DNA of 64,000 nt, from NCBI RefSeq assembly GCF_000422425.1, contig NZ_AULT01000029.1, forward strand, positions 1 to 64,000, read 5' to 3'. The notes beneath the pieces are model-generated. The model saw only the letters and a program-made list of their open reading frames with translations, was not told where the DNA came from and searched no databases. The translations under genes were made by a program, and so were the position numbers. Below are positions 38,154 to 45,892 of this stretch, piece after piece (the first letter of the stretch is position 1; every line of letters begins with the position of its first letter). Source of the DNA: Oceanospirillum beijerinckii DSM 7166. GTDB taxonomy: Bacteria; Pseudomonadota; Gammaproteobacteria; Pseudomonadales; Halomonadaceae.

Positions 38154-38957
38154 CTAGCACTCTATGTTTTCATGATGACTGACTACTAGGTTATCCAGCA
38201 GCATAGTAAAGGACCAACCAAATACCGGATTCACAAATGCAGAAGCAAACATCACAATACCGGCGGACTGAGACGTTTTGGAATCACGGGTCATCTGCAT
38301 ACCGGCCTCCAGCAACGGAAGAAATACACCCACTAACAACGCAACACGCAGCACCGGCGGCCATACAGCCAGATCCATACCATTAGCCCAGTCAAACAGT
38401 GCCTTGACCTGGCTGATCATGCCGACAGCCCCGAGATAGATCAGCAGACCTCCCCGCCCCCCTTCGCCTGTAAGCACCATCAACTTACTGCCGCCTTTGG
38501 TAATACTGAGGAACAGACCAAACAGCCCCACCATAATCCCGAGCGCCATCGGATGACCACCTGAAGCCACAATTAGGGGAATCATGGGGATCATGGGCCC
38601 GTGTGTACCAGCCAGGTTGGCATTCGGATTAAAAATGCCAGAGAACAAAATCACAAACAGTAATGCCGCGATCAGCATCTCAAAACGTACATTTTCGATT
38701 ACAAACTCACTGGACAAACCCAGAGGCGAGGCAAAAGCCGCCACAACAGCTGCAACCATAACAATCTTACCAATCGTTGCGGCCAGCGCAGGCACAAAAT
38801 CCTCCATCTCGAAGTGATAATCACGAAACGGCAGGTTAACCCCCCAGCGCTTGGGGTTCATGATGGTCAGCTCGTGCTCCAGATACTCTGCACGCGAGTT
38901 AAAACTCTTACTCGGCTTACGCTGAGAGCGATAGCAGCCATTATTTTGTTGCGTCAT
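38154..38957 (-). pseudogene. Shortened DUF3360 family membrane protein gene
   Basis: The 267-codon frame starts like DUF3360 proteins, which are permease-like and about 490-500 residues long: EYLEHELTIMNPKRWGVNLP and FRDYHFEMEDFVPALAATIG. It continues with NANLAGTHGPMIPMIP and a late-family segment PLLEAGMQMTRDSKTSQSAG. About 200 residues seem to be missing between LFDWANG and MDLAVWPPVL, and the C-terminus ends early 31 bases from the ISAs1 end. The frame itself is open, so a short product could still be made. Calling it a pseudogene rests on remembered family length. A Crp/Fnr-type regulator is divergent. Confidence 0.7.
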
Positions 38958-39320
38958 ACGAATCTACTTTGTTGCGTTTATCGGGAAACTTTGACGTAGC
39001 ACTTGTTGTAATAACGACCTAAGCAGAACATCTAAACGGACAGTTTCAACTCACTCGTCACGATACTTTCCAGCTCAAGTACAAATCTACCAATCAGTAG
39101 GCCAAAGAATGGTAAAATATATGACCAACCAGTCTCCATTCGACGTAGGCATTTGATACATAAGTCAAATTTTTAACCTACATATAAAGAAGCAGTTATT
39201 AACACTTCATTCTCACGACACTATTTAGTAACAAATACCTGTCTTTTTTGCGCTATGGAGACACTAAAGACAAAAAGGCGATAAAATTCTGAGAAGATAA
39301 CCCAGCCTGAAAGGTAATAC
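38958..39320. other. Intergenic region between DUF3360 remnant and Crp/Fnr-type gene
   Basis: An AT-rich divergent promoter region of 363 bases. No gene, terminator or clear operator was found. A loose complementarity (TGTCTTTTTTG near 39239 with GACAAAAAGG near 39269) may form a hairpin in the leader of the regulator gene. Confidence 0.4.
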
Positions 39321-39884
39321 GTGATTTACGACGATTTGAACCTGCCACCACCACCGCACCCTGAGTTTAACCTACAGGATCAAACGCTATTGGAGCTTGA
39401 AGCCCAGCAAGCGCTGATTCGTCAGGGTGATATCAGTCATAGTATCTACTGGCTGGAAAAGGGGTTGGTTCGAGCAGTGTTTAGCGATGACACAGGCAAG
39501 GAGTTCACCAAGGAGTTTTTCTGGGAGGGCGATATTATCTTTCAGCCCCGTAGCCTGCTGACTGATGAGCCTTTACCCTACAGCATGCTGGCACTGGAGG
39601 CTTGCCGTTATCGACAGCTCAGTATTGAGCGTTATCTGGAATTTGTGCGAACCGATCCGCAATGGCAACAATACCATCAACGCATATTGACGCTGCACCT
39701 GATTAACAGAGAAAGAAAAGAAGAGTTCCTGCTGCTTAACAGCCCGGAAAAACGAGTGATACGTTTTAATCAAAATTTTGCCTGGCTAATCAAACGGGTG
39801 CCCGATTATATTCTGGCGTCTTATCTGGGTATGACGCCTATAAGTTATAGCCGGATCAAAAAGCGCCTGGGTCTTTCCTCTTAA
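39321..39884 (+). CDS. Crp/Fnr-family transcriptional regulator
   Basis: A 187-residue regulator with an N-terminal cyclic-nucleotide-binding beta roll (about 30-115; LIRQGDISHSIYWLEKGLVR) and a helical dimerisation region. The C-terminal DNA-binding part is short (YILASYLGMTPISYSRIKKR), with the helix-turn-helix at about 163-182. There are no Cys residues for an Fnr-type cluster except a single one in EACRYRQL. It starts with GTG 39321 behind AAGG. Proteins of this compact type often regulate a neighbouring divergent gene, here the damaged DUF3360 gene (inference). Confidence 0.85.
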   Translation: MIYDDLNLPPPPHPEFNLQDQTLLELEAQQALIRQGDISHSIYWLEKGLVRAVFSDDTGKEFTKEFFWEGDIIFQPRSLLTDEPLPYSMLALEACRYRQLSIERYLEFVRTDPQWQQYHQRILTLHLINRERKEEFLLLNSPEKRVIRFNQNFAWLIKRVPDYILASYLGMTPISYSRIKKRLGLSS

Positions 39885-39973
39885 CAATTGTTAATGCACT
39901 CAGGTGACATGCCTACTACAGTAATTGCCAGTTACCAATCAACCGTTTATACAACAAGTAAGAAGTCACACCC

Positions 39974-40489
39974 ATGAACTGGCAACTCAAAACCTTTAAA
40001 CAACTCTCCGCTGATCAACTGTATCAACTACTGAAACTGCGCAGCGATATCTTTGTTGTGGAGCAAGACTGCGCCTATAGCGATATGGATGGATTGGATC
40101 GCCATAGCCAGTGCTTGCATCTGATGGCATATGGCGAAGTAACCACTATGTATGATAACGACACCAGCAACAGCCCAGAAGATCAACAGGAAGTCCCTCT
40201 GATTGCCTATGCCCGTCTACTTCCACCCGGTGCATCTTACCCAGGCATGAGTAGCATTGGCCGCGTTATCGTTAACCCGGATTACCGCATTAAGGGTATG
40301 GGACACCAGCTGATAGAGATAGCTAAAGAGCATACACTGCAATACTGGCCTGGATTGGATATCAAGATTGGCGCTCAGGCTCATCTGGAAAACTTCTACG
40401 CTCAACATGGCTTTAAGGTCATCTCTGAGCCGTATCTGGAAGATGGCATTCCTCATATCCATATGCTGTTTAGCCCTGATGCTCAGTAA
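39974..40489 (+). CDS. elaA: ElaA-type GNAT N-acetyltransferase
   Basis: A 171-residue acetyl-CoA-dependent acyltransferase. The N-terminus (LYQLLKLRSDIFVVEQDCAY, then DMDGLDRHSQCLHL) matches ElaA closely, and the acetyl-CoA loop is VNPDYRIKGMGHQLIEIA. The substrate of ElaA proteins is not established. Its TAA overlaps the ATG of the EamA transporter by one base (TAATG), so the two genes form an operon. Confidence 0.92.
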   Translation: MNWQLKTFKQLSADQLYQLLKLRSDIFVVEQDCAYSDMDGLDRHSQCLHLMAYGEVTTMYDNDTSNSPEDQQEVPLIAYARLLPPGASYPGMSSIGRVIVNPDYRIKGMGHQLIEIAKEHTLQYWPGLDIKIGAQAHLENFYAQHGFKVISEPYLEDGIPHIHMLFSPDAQ

Positions 40490-41442
40490 TGGCAGCTAAA
40501 TCTTTGAATACATCAAATGCTCCTGCCCACCAATCTCAACCCTCTCAATCTAGACCCACTCAGGTAGCACCTACCGCCTTGGTGGCGATTATCGGGTTGT
40601 TAGTAGGTAACCTGATCCTGACACTGGGTGATATCGCCATTAAAAGTCTGGGCGCCAGCGTAGGCTTGTTTCAATACCTGGCCATTCGCTATCTGCTGAC
40701 TCTAATGCTGATTTGGCCGATTTGGCGACGCTTATCAGCAAAACAGCGAGCCCCCAGTGGTTTTAAGATCCATCTATTAAGAGGCCACCTGTCTCTATTA
40801 GGTGCAGTCTGTGCTTTTTATTCGTTACTACACCTGAGTTTAGCCACTGCCAATGTGATCTTTTACGCAGCTCCTCTAGTGACACTGCTACTGGCCAGAA
40901 TCTGGTTAAAACAAGCGCTCACTTATGTACAGGTGACTCAGGTTTGTCTGGGCTTTATCGGCGTGATGATCGCCTTACGGCCCGATGAACTGCATTGGAC
41001 CGTACTGACCGCTATAACCGTCGCTTTTACCGTGGCCCTGTTTAATCTGTTGAGCTGCAAGATGCCCAAAAACCAGGCGATGCCCAGCATGGTGCTTTGG
41101 GGTAACCTCAGTGCACTTCCCCTATCTGTGGTCTTAGCCATTATCTTCTGGCAACCATTGCAGATTGAGATGCTGATACTGGCGGCTATCGTAGCGATTA
41201 CGACCACCCTATATCAAGTGATTGCGGCTAAAGCCTATCGCAACAGTAGTGCCGGTGAGATTGTTATCGCAGAATATTCCGGCCTGCTATTTGCCTTGCT
41301 GATTGGTATCTTCAGTTTTGATGAACCCGCCCATTGGTACACACTGACTGGCATCAGCCTGATTATTCTACCCATGGCCTGGCAGAGTGCTCATCTCTAT
41401 CGAAAACGCGCCTCGACCATGCAAACACCCAGCGCCTCCTGA
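40489..41442 (+). CDS. EamA-family drug/metabolite transporter
   Basis: A 317-residue inner-membrane protein with two EamA repeats, giving about ten transmembrane helices. FQYLAIRYLLTLMLIWPIWR, then ANVIFYAAPLVTLLLARIWL in repeat 1, and GEIVIAEYSGLLFALLIGIF in repeat 2, are typical. Such proteins export or import small metabolites; no substrate can be assigned. It is translationally coupled to elaA. Confidence 0.9.
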   Translation: MAAKSLNTSNAPAHQSQPSQSRPTQVAPTALVAIIGLLVGNLILTLGDIAIKSLGASVGLFQYLAIRYLLTLMLIWPIWRRLSAKQRAPSGFKIHLLRGHLSLLGAVCAFYSLLHLSLATANVIFYAAPLVTLLLARIWLKQALTYVQVTQVCLGFIGVMIALRPDELHWTVLTAITVAFTVALFNLLSCKMPKNQAMPSMVLWGNLSALPLSVVLAIIFWQPLQIEMLILAAIVAITTTLYQVIAAKAYRNSSAGEIVIAEYSGLLFALLIGIFSFDEPAHWYTLTGISLIILPMAWQSAHLYRKRASTMQTPSAS

Positions 41443-41617
41443 TTGAATACCGCCGGAGTATCTGTTAAAAAACGCGGCTTTTTCCCTATGCTTCAGCTAT
41501 TTCCCCTATGATTTAGCTAAGGCTATCGATTAGCCAACAACCTTATTACCCTGCAACACCGGTGCTCTATGCAATATAGAGCACTGGATTTTTGTACAAG
41601 CCGTGATGGAGAGCCCT

Positions 41618-42634
41618 ATGTCCAACTTATCCCAATTTATCGCCGCCCTGCCAAAAGCAGAGCTGCATCTGCATATCGAAGGCTCTTTTGAACCCGAGCT
41701 GATGTTTAATATCGCCGAACGTAATGGTATTACCCTGCCATTTGACAGTGTTGAAGCACTGAAAAAAGCCTATGAGTTTAATAACCTGCAGGAATTTCTG
41801 GATATCTATTATCAGGGTATGAATGTGCTGCAAACGGAACAGGACTACTATGATCTGACCATGGCTTATCTGCAGCGTGTAAAAACCGATAATGTGCGTC
41901 ATGTGGAGATATTTTGGGATCCTCAGGGCCATCTGGAACGTAATATTGCCTTTTCTACTCAGATCAATGGCATCCTAAAAGCTTTGGAAGAGGGTGAGCA
42001 GCTACTGGATATCAGTTATCGCCTGATTATGTCTTTCCTACGTCATCTGCCGGAAGAGAGTGCTTTTGAAACCCTGACTCAGGCCGAACCCTATCTGGAT
42101 CATATTTATGGTGTGGGTCTGGACTCTTCTGAAGTAGGACACCCACCCGAGAAATTCGCCCGGGTGTTTGCCGCCTGTAAGGAGAAGGGCTTAAAAGTAA
42201 CCGTCCATGCAGGAGAAGAGGGTCCGGCAGAATACGTCTGGCAAGCATTGGACCTGATACAGGTGGACCGTGTCGACCACGGCAACCGCTCGTTGGAAGA
42301 TGACAAACTGGTACAACGCTTAGTCGCTGATCAGCAAGTACTCACTGTATGTCCATTATCTAACCTGAAACTGCAAGTAGTGACAGATCTCAGCCAGCAC
42401 CCTATCCCAAACATGCTGGAAGCAGGTCTAAAAGCCACCGTAAATTCCGATGATCCCGCTTACTTCGGCGGTTATATGAATGACAACCTCAATGCCCTGC
42501 AACAAGCGGTTGGTCTGGATAAAGCTCAATTGGCTACTCTGACTCGTAACGCCATTGAGGGTAGCTGGGCAGAAGCAGAACGCAAAAAGCTATTATTAGC
42601 CGAACTGGATCAGGTCATCGCCGAATTTACTTAA
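41618..42634 (+). CDS. Adenine/adenosine deaminase family enzyme, adenine deaminase more likely
   Basis: A 338-residue zinc amidohydrolase. ATG 41618 has GGAG 6 bases upstream; a GTG at 41603 is weaker. Zinc and catalytic motifs are in place: AELHLHIEGSFEPEL, TVHAGEEGPAEYVWQ (catalytic His/Glu region), RVDHGNRSLED and VNSDDPAYFGGYMNDN. The subtype features GLDSSEVGHPP and LTVCPLSNLKLQVV agree with the bacterial Aah1-like adenine deaminases (such as Pseudomonas PA0148), which are usually annotated as adenosine deaminase. With the purine permease and Apt elsewhere in the window this suggests adenine salvage to hypoxanthine. The preference for adenine is inference. Confidence 0.9.
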   Translation: MSNLSQFIAALPKAELHLHIEGSFEPELMFNIAERNGITLPFDSVEALKKAYEFNNLQEFLDIYYQGMNVLQTEQDYYDLTMAYLQRVKTDNVRHVEIFWDPQGHLERNIAFSTQINGILKALEEGEQLLDISYRLIMSFLRHLPEESAFETLTQAEPYLDHIYGVGLDSSEVGHPPEKFARVFAACKEKGLKVTVHAGEEGPAEYVWQALDLIQVDRVDHGNRSLEDDKLVQRLVADQQVLTVCPLSNLKLQVVTDLSQHPIPNMLEAGLKATVNSDDPAYFGGYMNDNLNALQQAVGLDKAQLATLTRNAIEGSWAEAERKKLLLAELDQVIAEFT

Positions 42635-42676
42635 TAAATGAAGAGTTCGCTGAATAAATGCTGCTGAAGGAATAAG

Positions 42677-42739
42677 CACTCACACAAAAGTTTCTCTTTA
42701 GCAGATGGCCGAAAATACCGAAATACTTTTGTGTAAGTG
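42677..42739. repeat. Hairpin repeat element, short copy (63 bp)
   Basis: It begins CACTCACACAAAAGTTTCTC and ends with ATACTTTTGTGTAAGTG. Its 15-bp ends are inverted repeats. It is homologous to the 84-bp copies at 45471-45554 and 45775-45858 but lacks about 20 internal bases. Confidence 0.85.
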
Positions 42740-42835
42740 TGTACCGCTATATTCTCTGCTCAGAATGCCAGAGAATATAGCCTCTCCTGCTCCAACAATT
42801 TTTGTTTCAGCATTTAAGATAAAAAGGACCTTGAC

Positions 42836-43948
42836 TTGCTCAGCATTCCATTGCCTTTTGTAATTACCCTGCTACTGACTATACTGGCTATTACACTGTA
42901 TCAACGTCAGCGGCACGTTCCCCACTCCCTACAACCTAGCACATTAAAACCTGCCATTGGCTTTATTGGCTTATGTGCGGTGATGATCACCCTGGTAGGC
43001 ATACGTTGGAGCTGGGATATCGCATTTATTCGTTTCTTACAACCGATAGTCGCTGCTACGGTGCCCTCAGCGGCCTGGTATTGTTTTAGCCAGAGCCAAA
43101 GTCAGAAACGATTGTCTTGGCCCCACTGGTTATCCCCTATCGTTATCGCTGGACTGTCTTATAGCTACCCTATTTGGCAGCCACCAGTTGATGCTTTATT
43201 AGTGCTACTCTACGTCGGCTATGGCGCGGTGATGATTCGCACTGCTATGCGAATATCTCAAACAACTGAGACACCGCCTGCCCGTATTAGGCTCTCCCAG
43301 ATTGATCAGGTATCCAGAGCAGAATTCATAGCGGGCTGCGCACTACTCTTTTCTGCTTGTGTTGATCTTTTGCTGACTTTGGATTTTGCGCTCTATCAGG
43401 GTCAACATGCGACCATGCTGGTGAGTACAGCTCAATCCCTACTGATTCCGCTACTGGTTTGGGCTGTTGTCACGGTTGGTCAGAGTATTGCCGATGACAG
43501 CCCTGAGCAGCAAGAAGCGGAAAACTCGAAACCGACAACGACTGACAGTGCACAGGACCAAGTCAACTACTCCAAAACAATCCCAGATATAAGCCAGATA
43601 GACCATGAAACCCGCCAGACCGCAGTCGCTATCAAACAGTTAATCACTGATAGGCAACTATTTTTAGACCCGGACCTTACGTTAAACCGGCTGGCTCGAA
43701 AAGCGGGCATTCCTTCCCGACTGATTTCGGAGGCGATTAATCAAGTTGAGCAACAGAGTATCTCCCAACTGCTGAATCACTACCGGATAGAGCACGCCAA
43801 GCATTTGCTACTGACCACCGATGACACCATTACTCAGATCTATCTCAGTTCTGGCTATCAGACCAAATCCAACTTCAACCGGGCTTTCTCTAATATCACG
43901 GGTACAACCCCCAGCCAGTTTCGTCGCCAGGCTGCCAACTCCGATTAA
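42836..43948 (+). CDS. Membrane-bound AraC-family transcriptional regulator
   Basis: A 370-residue protein with several transmembrane helices in its first 220 residues (for example VITLLLTILAITLYQ and ALLFSACVDLLLTLDFAL). A polar linker and a C-terminal AraC/XylS DNA-binding domain follow (about 262-368; LTLNRLARKAGIPSRLISEA and ITQIYLSSGYQTKSNFNRAF). AAGGA precedes the TTG start at 42836 by 8 bases. Membrane AraC regulators of this type sense an envelope or lipid signal, unknown here. The gene is monocistronic, with the repeat element upstream. Confidence 0.85.
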   Translation: MLSIPLPFVITLLLTILAITLYQRQRHVPHSLQPSTLKPAIGFIGLCAVMITLVGIRWSWDIAFIRFLQPIVAATVPSAAWYCFSQSQSQKRLSWPHWLSPIVIAGLSYSYPIWQPPVDALLVLLYVGYGAVMIRTAMRISQTTETPPARIRLSQIDQVSRAEFIAGCALLFSACVDLLLTLDFALYQGQHATMLVSTAQSLLIPLLVWAVVTVGQSIADDSPEQQEAENSKPTTTDSAQDQVNYSKTIPDISQIDHETRQTAVAIKQLITDRQLFLDPDLTLNRLARKAGIPSRLISEAINQVEQQSISQLLNHYRIEHAKHLLLTTDDTITQIYLSSGYQTKSNFNRAFSNITGTTPSQFRRQAANSD

Positions 43949-43981
43949 ACACCGGCACAGAAGCTTTTTTACACTTAGACC

Positions 43982-44014
43982 TTATCGCCTCCGGCCATTG
44001 GCCGGAGACGATAA
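43982..44014. repeat. REP-like palindrome, copy 1
   Basis: TTATCG-C-CTCCGGCC-ATT-GGCCGGAG-A-CGATAA is an almost perfect palindrome after the AraC-type gene. The right half and following bases (TGGCCGGAGA..TAAAAGT) recur at 50911-50940. It may act as a terminator or REP-type sequence. Confidence 0.75.
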
Positions 44015-44122
44015 AAGTATTCATGCTGTAGCGCTTAAGTCTACAAAGAGACAAATATGGTAAGAATGGCTTCGCTCCCCCCCTTACCATAAGACCATAT
44101 GCGATTATCAGAACTCATATCA

Positions 44123-45250
44123 TTAGTGGTTACTGGGCTCAAAACCATACTGCTTTAAAAAAGATTGAATATCGGTAAATATCTTCTGATGCAACTTGAT
44201 CCGATCTTGTCCCTTACCGTCCTTGCAGATAATACCGTCACCGGGAAACTCCTGTTCCAAAATCTCAACAGCTCCCGGTTTACACGGTTGCATAAAGCTA
44301 AAATGAGTCGCGCCCCGATACACCCGGTAACTTTGCTTTTTCAATGGCATATGTTCAGCCAGATAGCCAGACTCAAACTGCTGCGGCAGATCGCCAATAT
44401 CCACACCCGCAGCCAAAATGAGGCTTGGAATATCAACCTGACTTAAGCTGGCAGGAGAAAAACTTCTGGCCAAGCCTAAATCCAAAGAGATCACCGCCTT
44501 GATTCGAGGATCTTTTAGGCTTGTACTTGTACTCGCTTGCGAACTCTCACTTTGGCCATTCGGAGCTGGCTCTCCAGGTTGCACTTGCGCTAAACCCAAT
44601 TCTACGGCCAAACCACAGGTACGAGGATTGGGTAACAATACACACTCTTGCTTAAAGTACTTACGATCAAATTTGGCACCAGCCAGATTTATCACCGTCC
44701 AGCCACCCAGAGAGTGCCCCATTGCAATCACCTTATTGCGATCAATTAACGGATTCCAACGGGACTGTGCGGTTAACCAATCCAATAAGCGACTGATATC
44801 CCGAGGTCGTTGCCACCACTGTGCCGCTGCTTTAGGCGATTGATTAAAGGTCGTCGTACCAGGGTGATCAACCGCCGCCACCAGATAACCTGCCTGTACT
44901 AAACGCGCCGCCAGCCAATTAAGATTACGCCAACTTCCCCGATAGCCATGGGACAGAACAACAAGGGGATATAAACCTTTTTTAGGCTCCGCTTTTTTAA
45001 TCACCTCAGTTCCAATAAAAGCAATATTGTCACCCACTTTTTCTATGCTGATAGACTGATGATTCTTCCCATCCTCCCCATTACTATCTGCGACATTATT
45101 ATTTGCTGCATACCATAATGTAATATTTAAAGGTCGTTTACTTTGCTGAGCTATTTCCTGTTGATAAAAGCCTATGTTGTGAGCGTAAACAGGTAAGCCA
45201 ATAGTGATAAATAAAGCGATGAATAATAACCGGGTAAGATACGCCTTCAT
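44123..45250 (-). CDS. Secreted alpha/beta hydrolase (dienelactone hydrolase/PAF-acetylhydrolase-like)
   Basis: A 375-residue exported esterase-like enzyme. ATG 45250 has GGAG 6 bases upstream and starts a good signal peptide (MKAYLTRLLFIALFITIGLP, cleavage near VYAHN). A longer frame to 45355 is unlikely. The oxyanion segment is VVLSHGYRGSWRNLNWLAAR, the nucleophile elbow is AMGHSLGGWTV, the Asp is likely in the VDIGDLPQQFE region, and the His is in GATHFSFM. The type resembles COG4188 predicted dienelactone hydrolases and PAF acetylhydrolases. The substrate is unknown. Confidence 0.85.
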   Translation of the reverse strand: MKAYLTRLLFIALFITIGLPVYAHNIGFYQQEIAQQSKRPLNITLWYAANNNVADSNGEDGKNHQSISIEKVGDNIAFIGTEVIKKAEPKKGLYPLVVLSHGYRGSWRNLNWLAARLVQAGYLVAAVDHPGTTTFNQSPKAAAQWWQRPRDISRLLDWLTAQSRWNPLIDRNKVIAMGHSLGGWTVINLAGAKFDRKYFKQECVLLPNPRTCGLAVELGLAQVQPGEPAPNGQSESSQASTSTSLKDPRIKAVISLDLGLARSFSPASLSQVDIPSLILAAGVDIGDLPQQFESGYLAEHMPLKKQSYRVYRGATHFSFMQPCKPGAVEILEQEFPGDGIICKDGKGQDRIKLHQKIFTDIQSFLKQYGFEPSNH

Positions 45251-45385
45251 AACACGCTCCTGATAATCCTTAGCAGTTGAACAAATTAACGGTCGAACAA
45301 CGTAGCGGCCAAACAAACTCCCTATCAGACTTTGCCAACCGCAGTTAATGATCACCAGAATCGCTATAAGCCGGTTACCATGCGA

Positions 45386-45403
45386 CCTAAAACGCGTTTT
45401 AGG
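45386..45403. promoter_or_regulatory. Perfect 18-bp palindrome CCTAAAACGCGTTTTAGG
   Basis: CCTAAAACG is followed directly by its exact complement CGTTTTAGG. There is no spacer, so it is better suited to a dimeric DNA-binding protein than to an RNA hairpin. It lies 136 bases upstream of the hydrolase gene on the minus strand. Confidence 0.5.
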
Positions 45404-45470
45404 ACGTCCTATTTCAGGCTTTACATCTGTTTATGTACCTTGTCAGGAAGCAAATCAGATAACTGTCTAG

Positions 45471-45554
45471 CACCCACACAAAAGTTTCTCTTTGATAGAC
45501 GGCTTCACTCTTCAGCCGCTGGCCGAAGAATATCGAAACACTTTTGTGTCAGTG
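45471..45554. repeat. Hairpin repeat element, full copy (84 bp)
   Basis: It begins CACCCACACAAAAGTTTCTC, has an inner palindrome around CTTCAGCCGCTGGCCGAAG and ends CACTTTTGTGTCAGTG. The whole element can fold into one long hairpin. A 22-bp partial repeat of its right end follows at 45573-45594. Confidence 0.88.
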
Positions 45555-45572
45555 AAATTGTGTAAGTGTGAG

Positions 45573-45594
45573 TCGAAACATTTTTATGTCAGTG
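45573..45594. repeat. Partial copy of the hairpin-element end
   Basis: TCGAAACATTTTTATGTCAG plus TG repeats the preceding element end (45533-45554) with two mismatches and a 40-base period. Confidence 0.75.
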
Positions 45595-45774
45595 GGTATA
45601 AATAACACCTTATTACACGCCCCTTACCACAAGACACGTAATGTCAGGTAATACTTCCTCTACACCTTTCTCCTTATGATTTCTGTACTTATTACTCTGA
45701 ATAAAGAAAGACAGGGCCGATGTGAAGCTACGACAGGGAAATAAAAACACCCCGCTCACTTTCACATCAGATCC

Positions 45775-45858
45775 CACTTACACAAAAGTATTTCGACATT
45801 CTTCGGCTATCGGCTGAAGAATGAAGCATTTTGCTATAAAGAAACTTTTGTGTGAGTG
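45775..45858. repeat. Hairpin repeat element, inverted full copy (84 bp)
   Basis: This copy is the reverse complement orientation of that at 45471-45554, with the same length and the same ends (CACTTACACAAAAGT and ACTTTTGTGTGAGTG). Its inner stem is TTCTTCGGC/GCTGAAGAA. It lies 35 bases upstream of the DyP-glycyl radical fusion start and would be in its leader. Confidence 0.88.
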
Positions 45859-45892
45859 CTTATTTACTTATAAACCGTGAAGGGTGTCATCG

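Larger units (their letters stand above)
45251..45892. other. Repeat-rich intergenic region upstream of the DyP-glycyl radical fusion
   Basis: No gene is supported in these 642 bases. The region holds an 18-bp perfect palindrome (45386-45403), two inverted 84-bp hairpin elements (45471-45554 and 45775-45858) and a partial repeat of an element end (45573-45594). GATGTGAA (45719-45726) and TTCACATC (45761-45768) are also exact inverted complements. The promoter of the fusion gene must lie here. No FNR consensus site was found. Confidence 0.6.
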
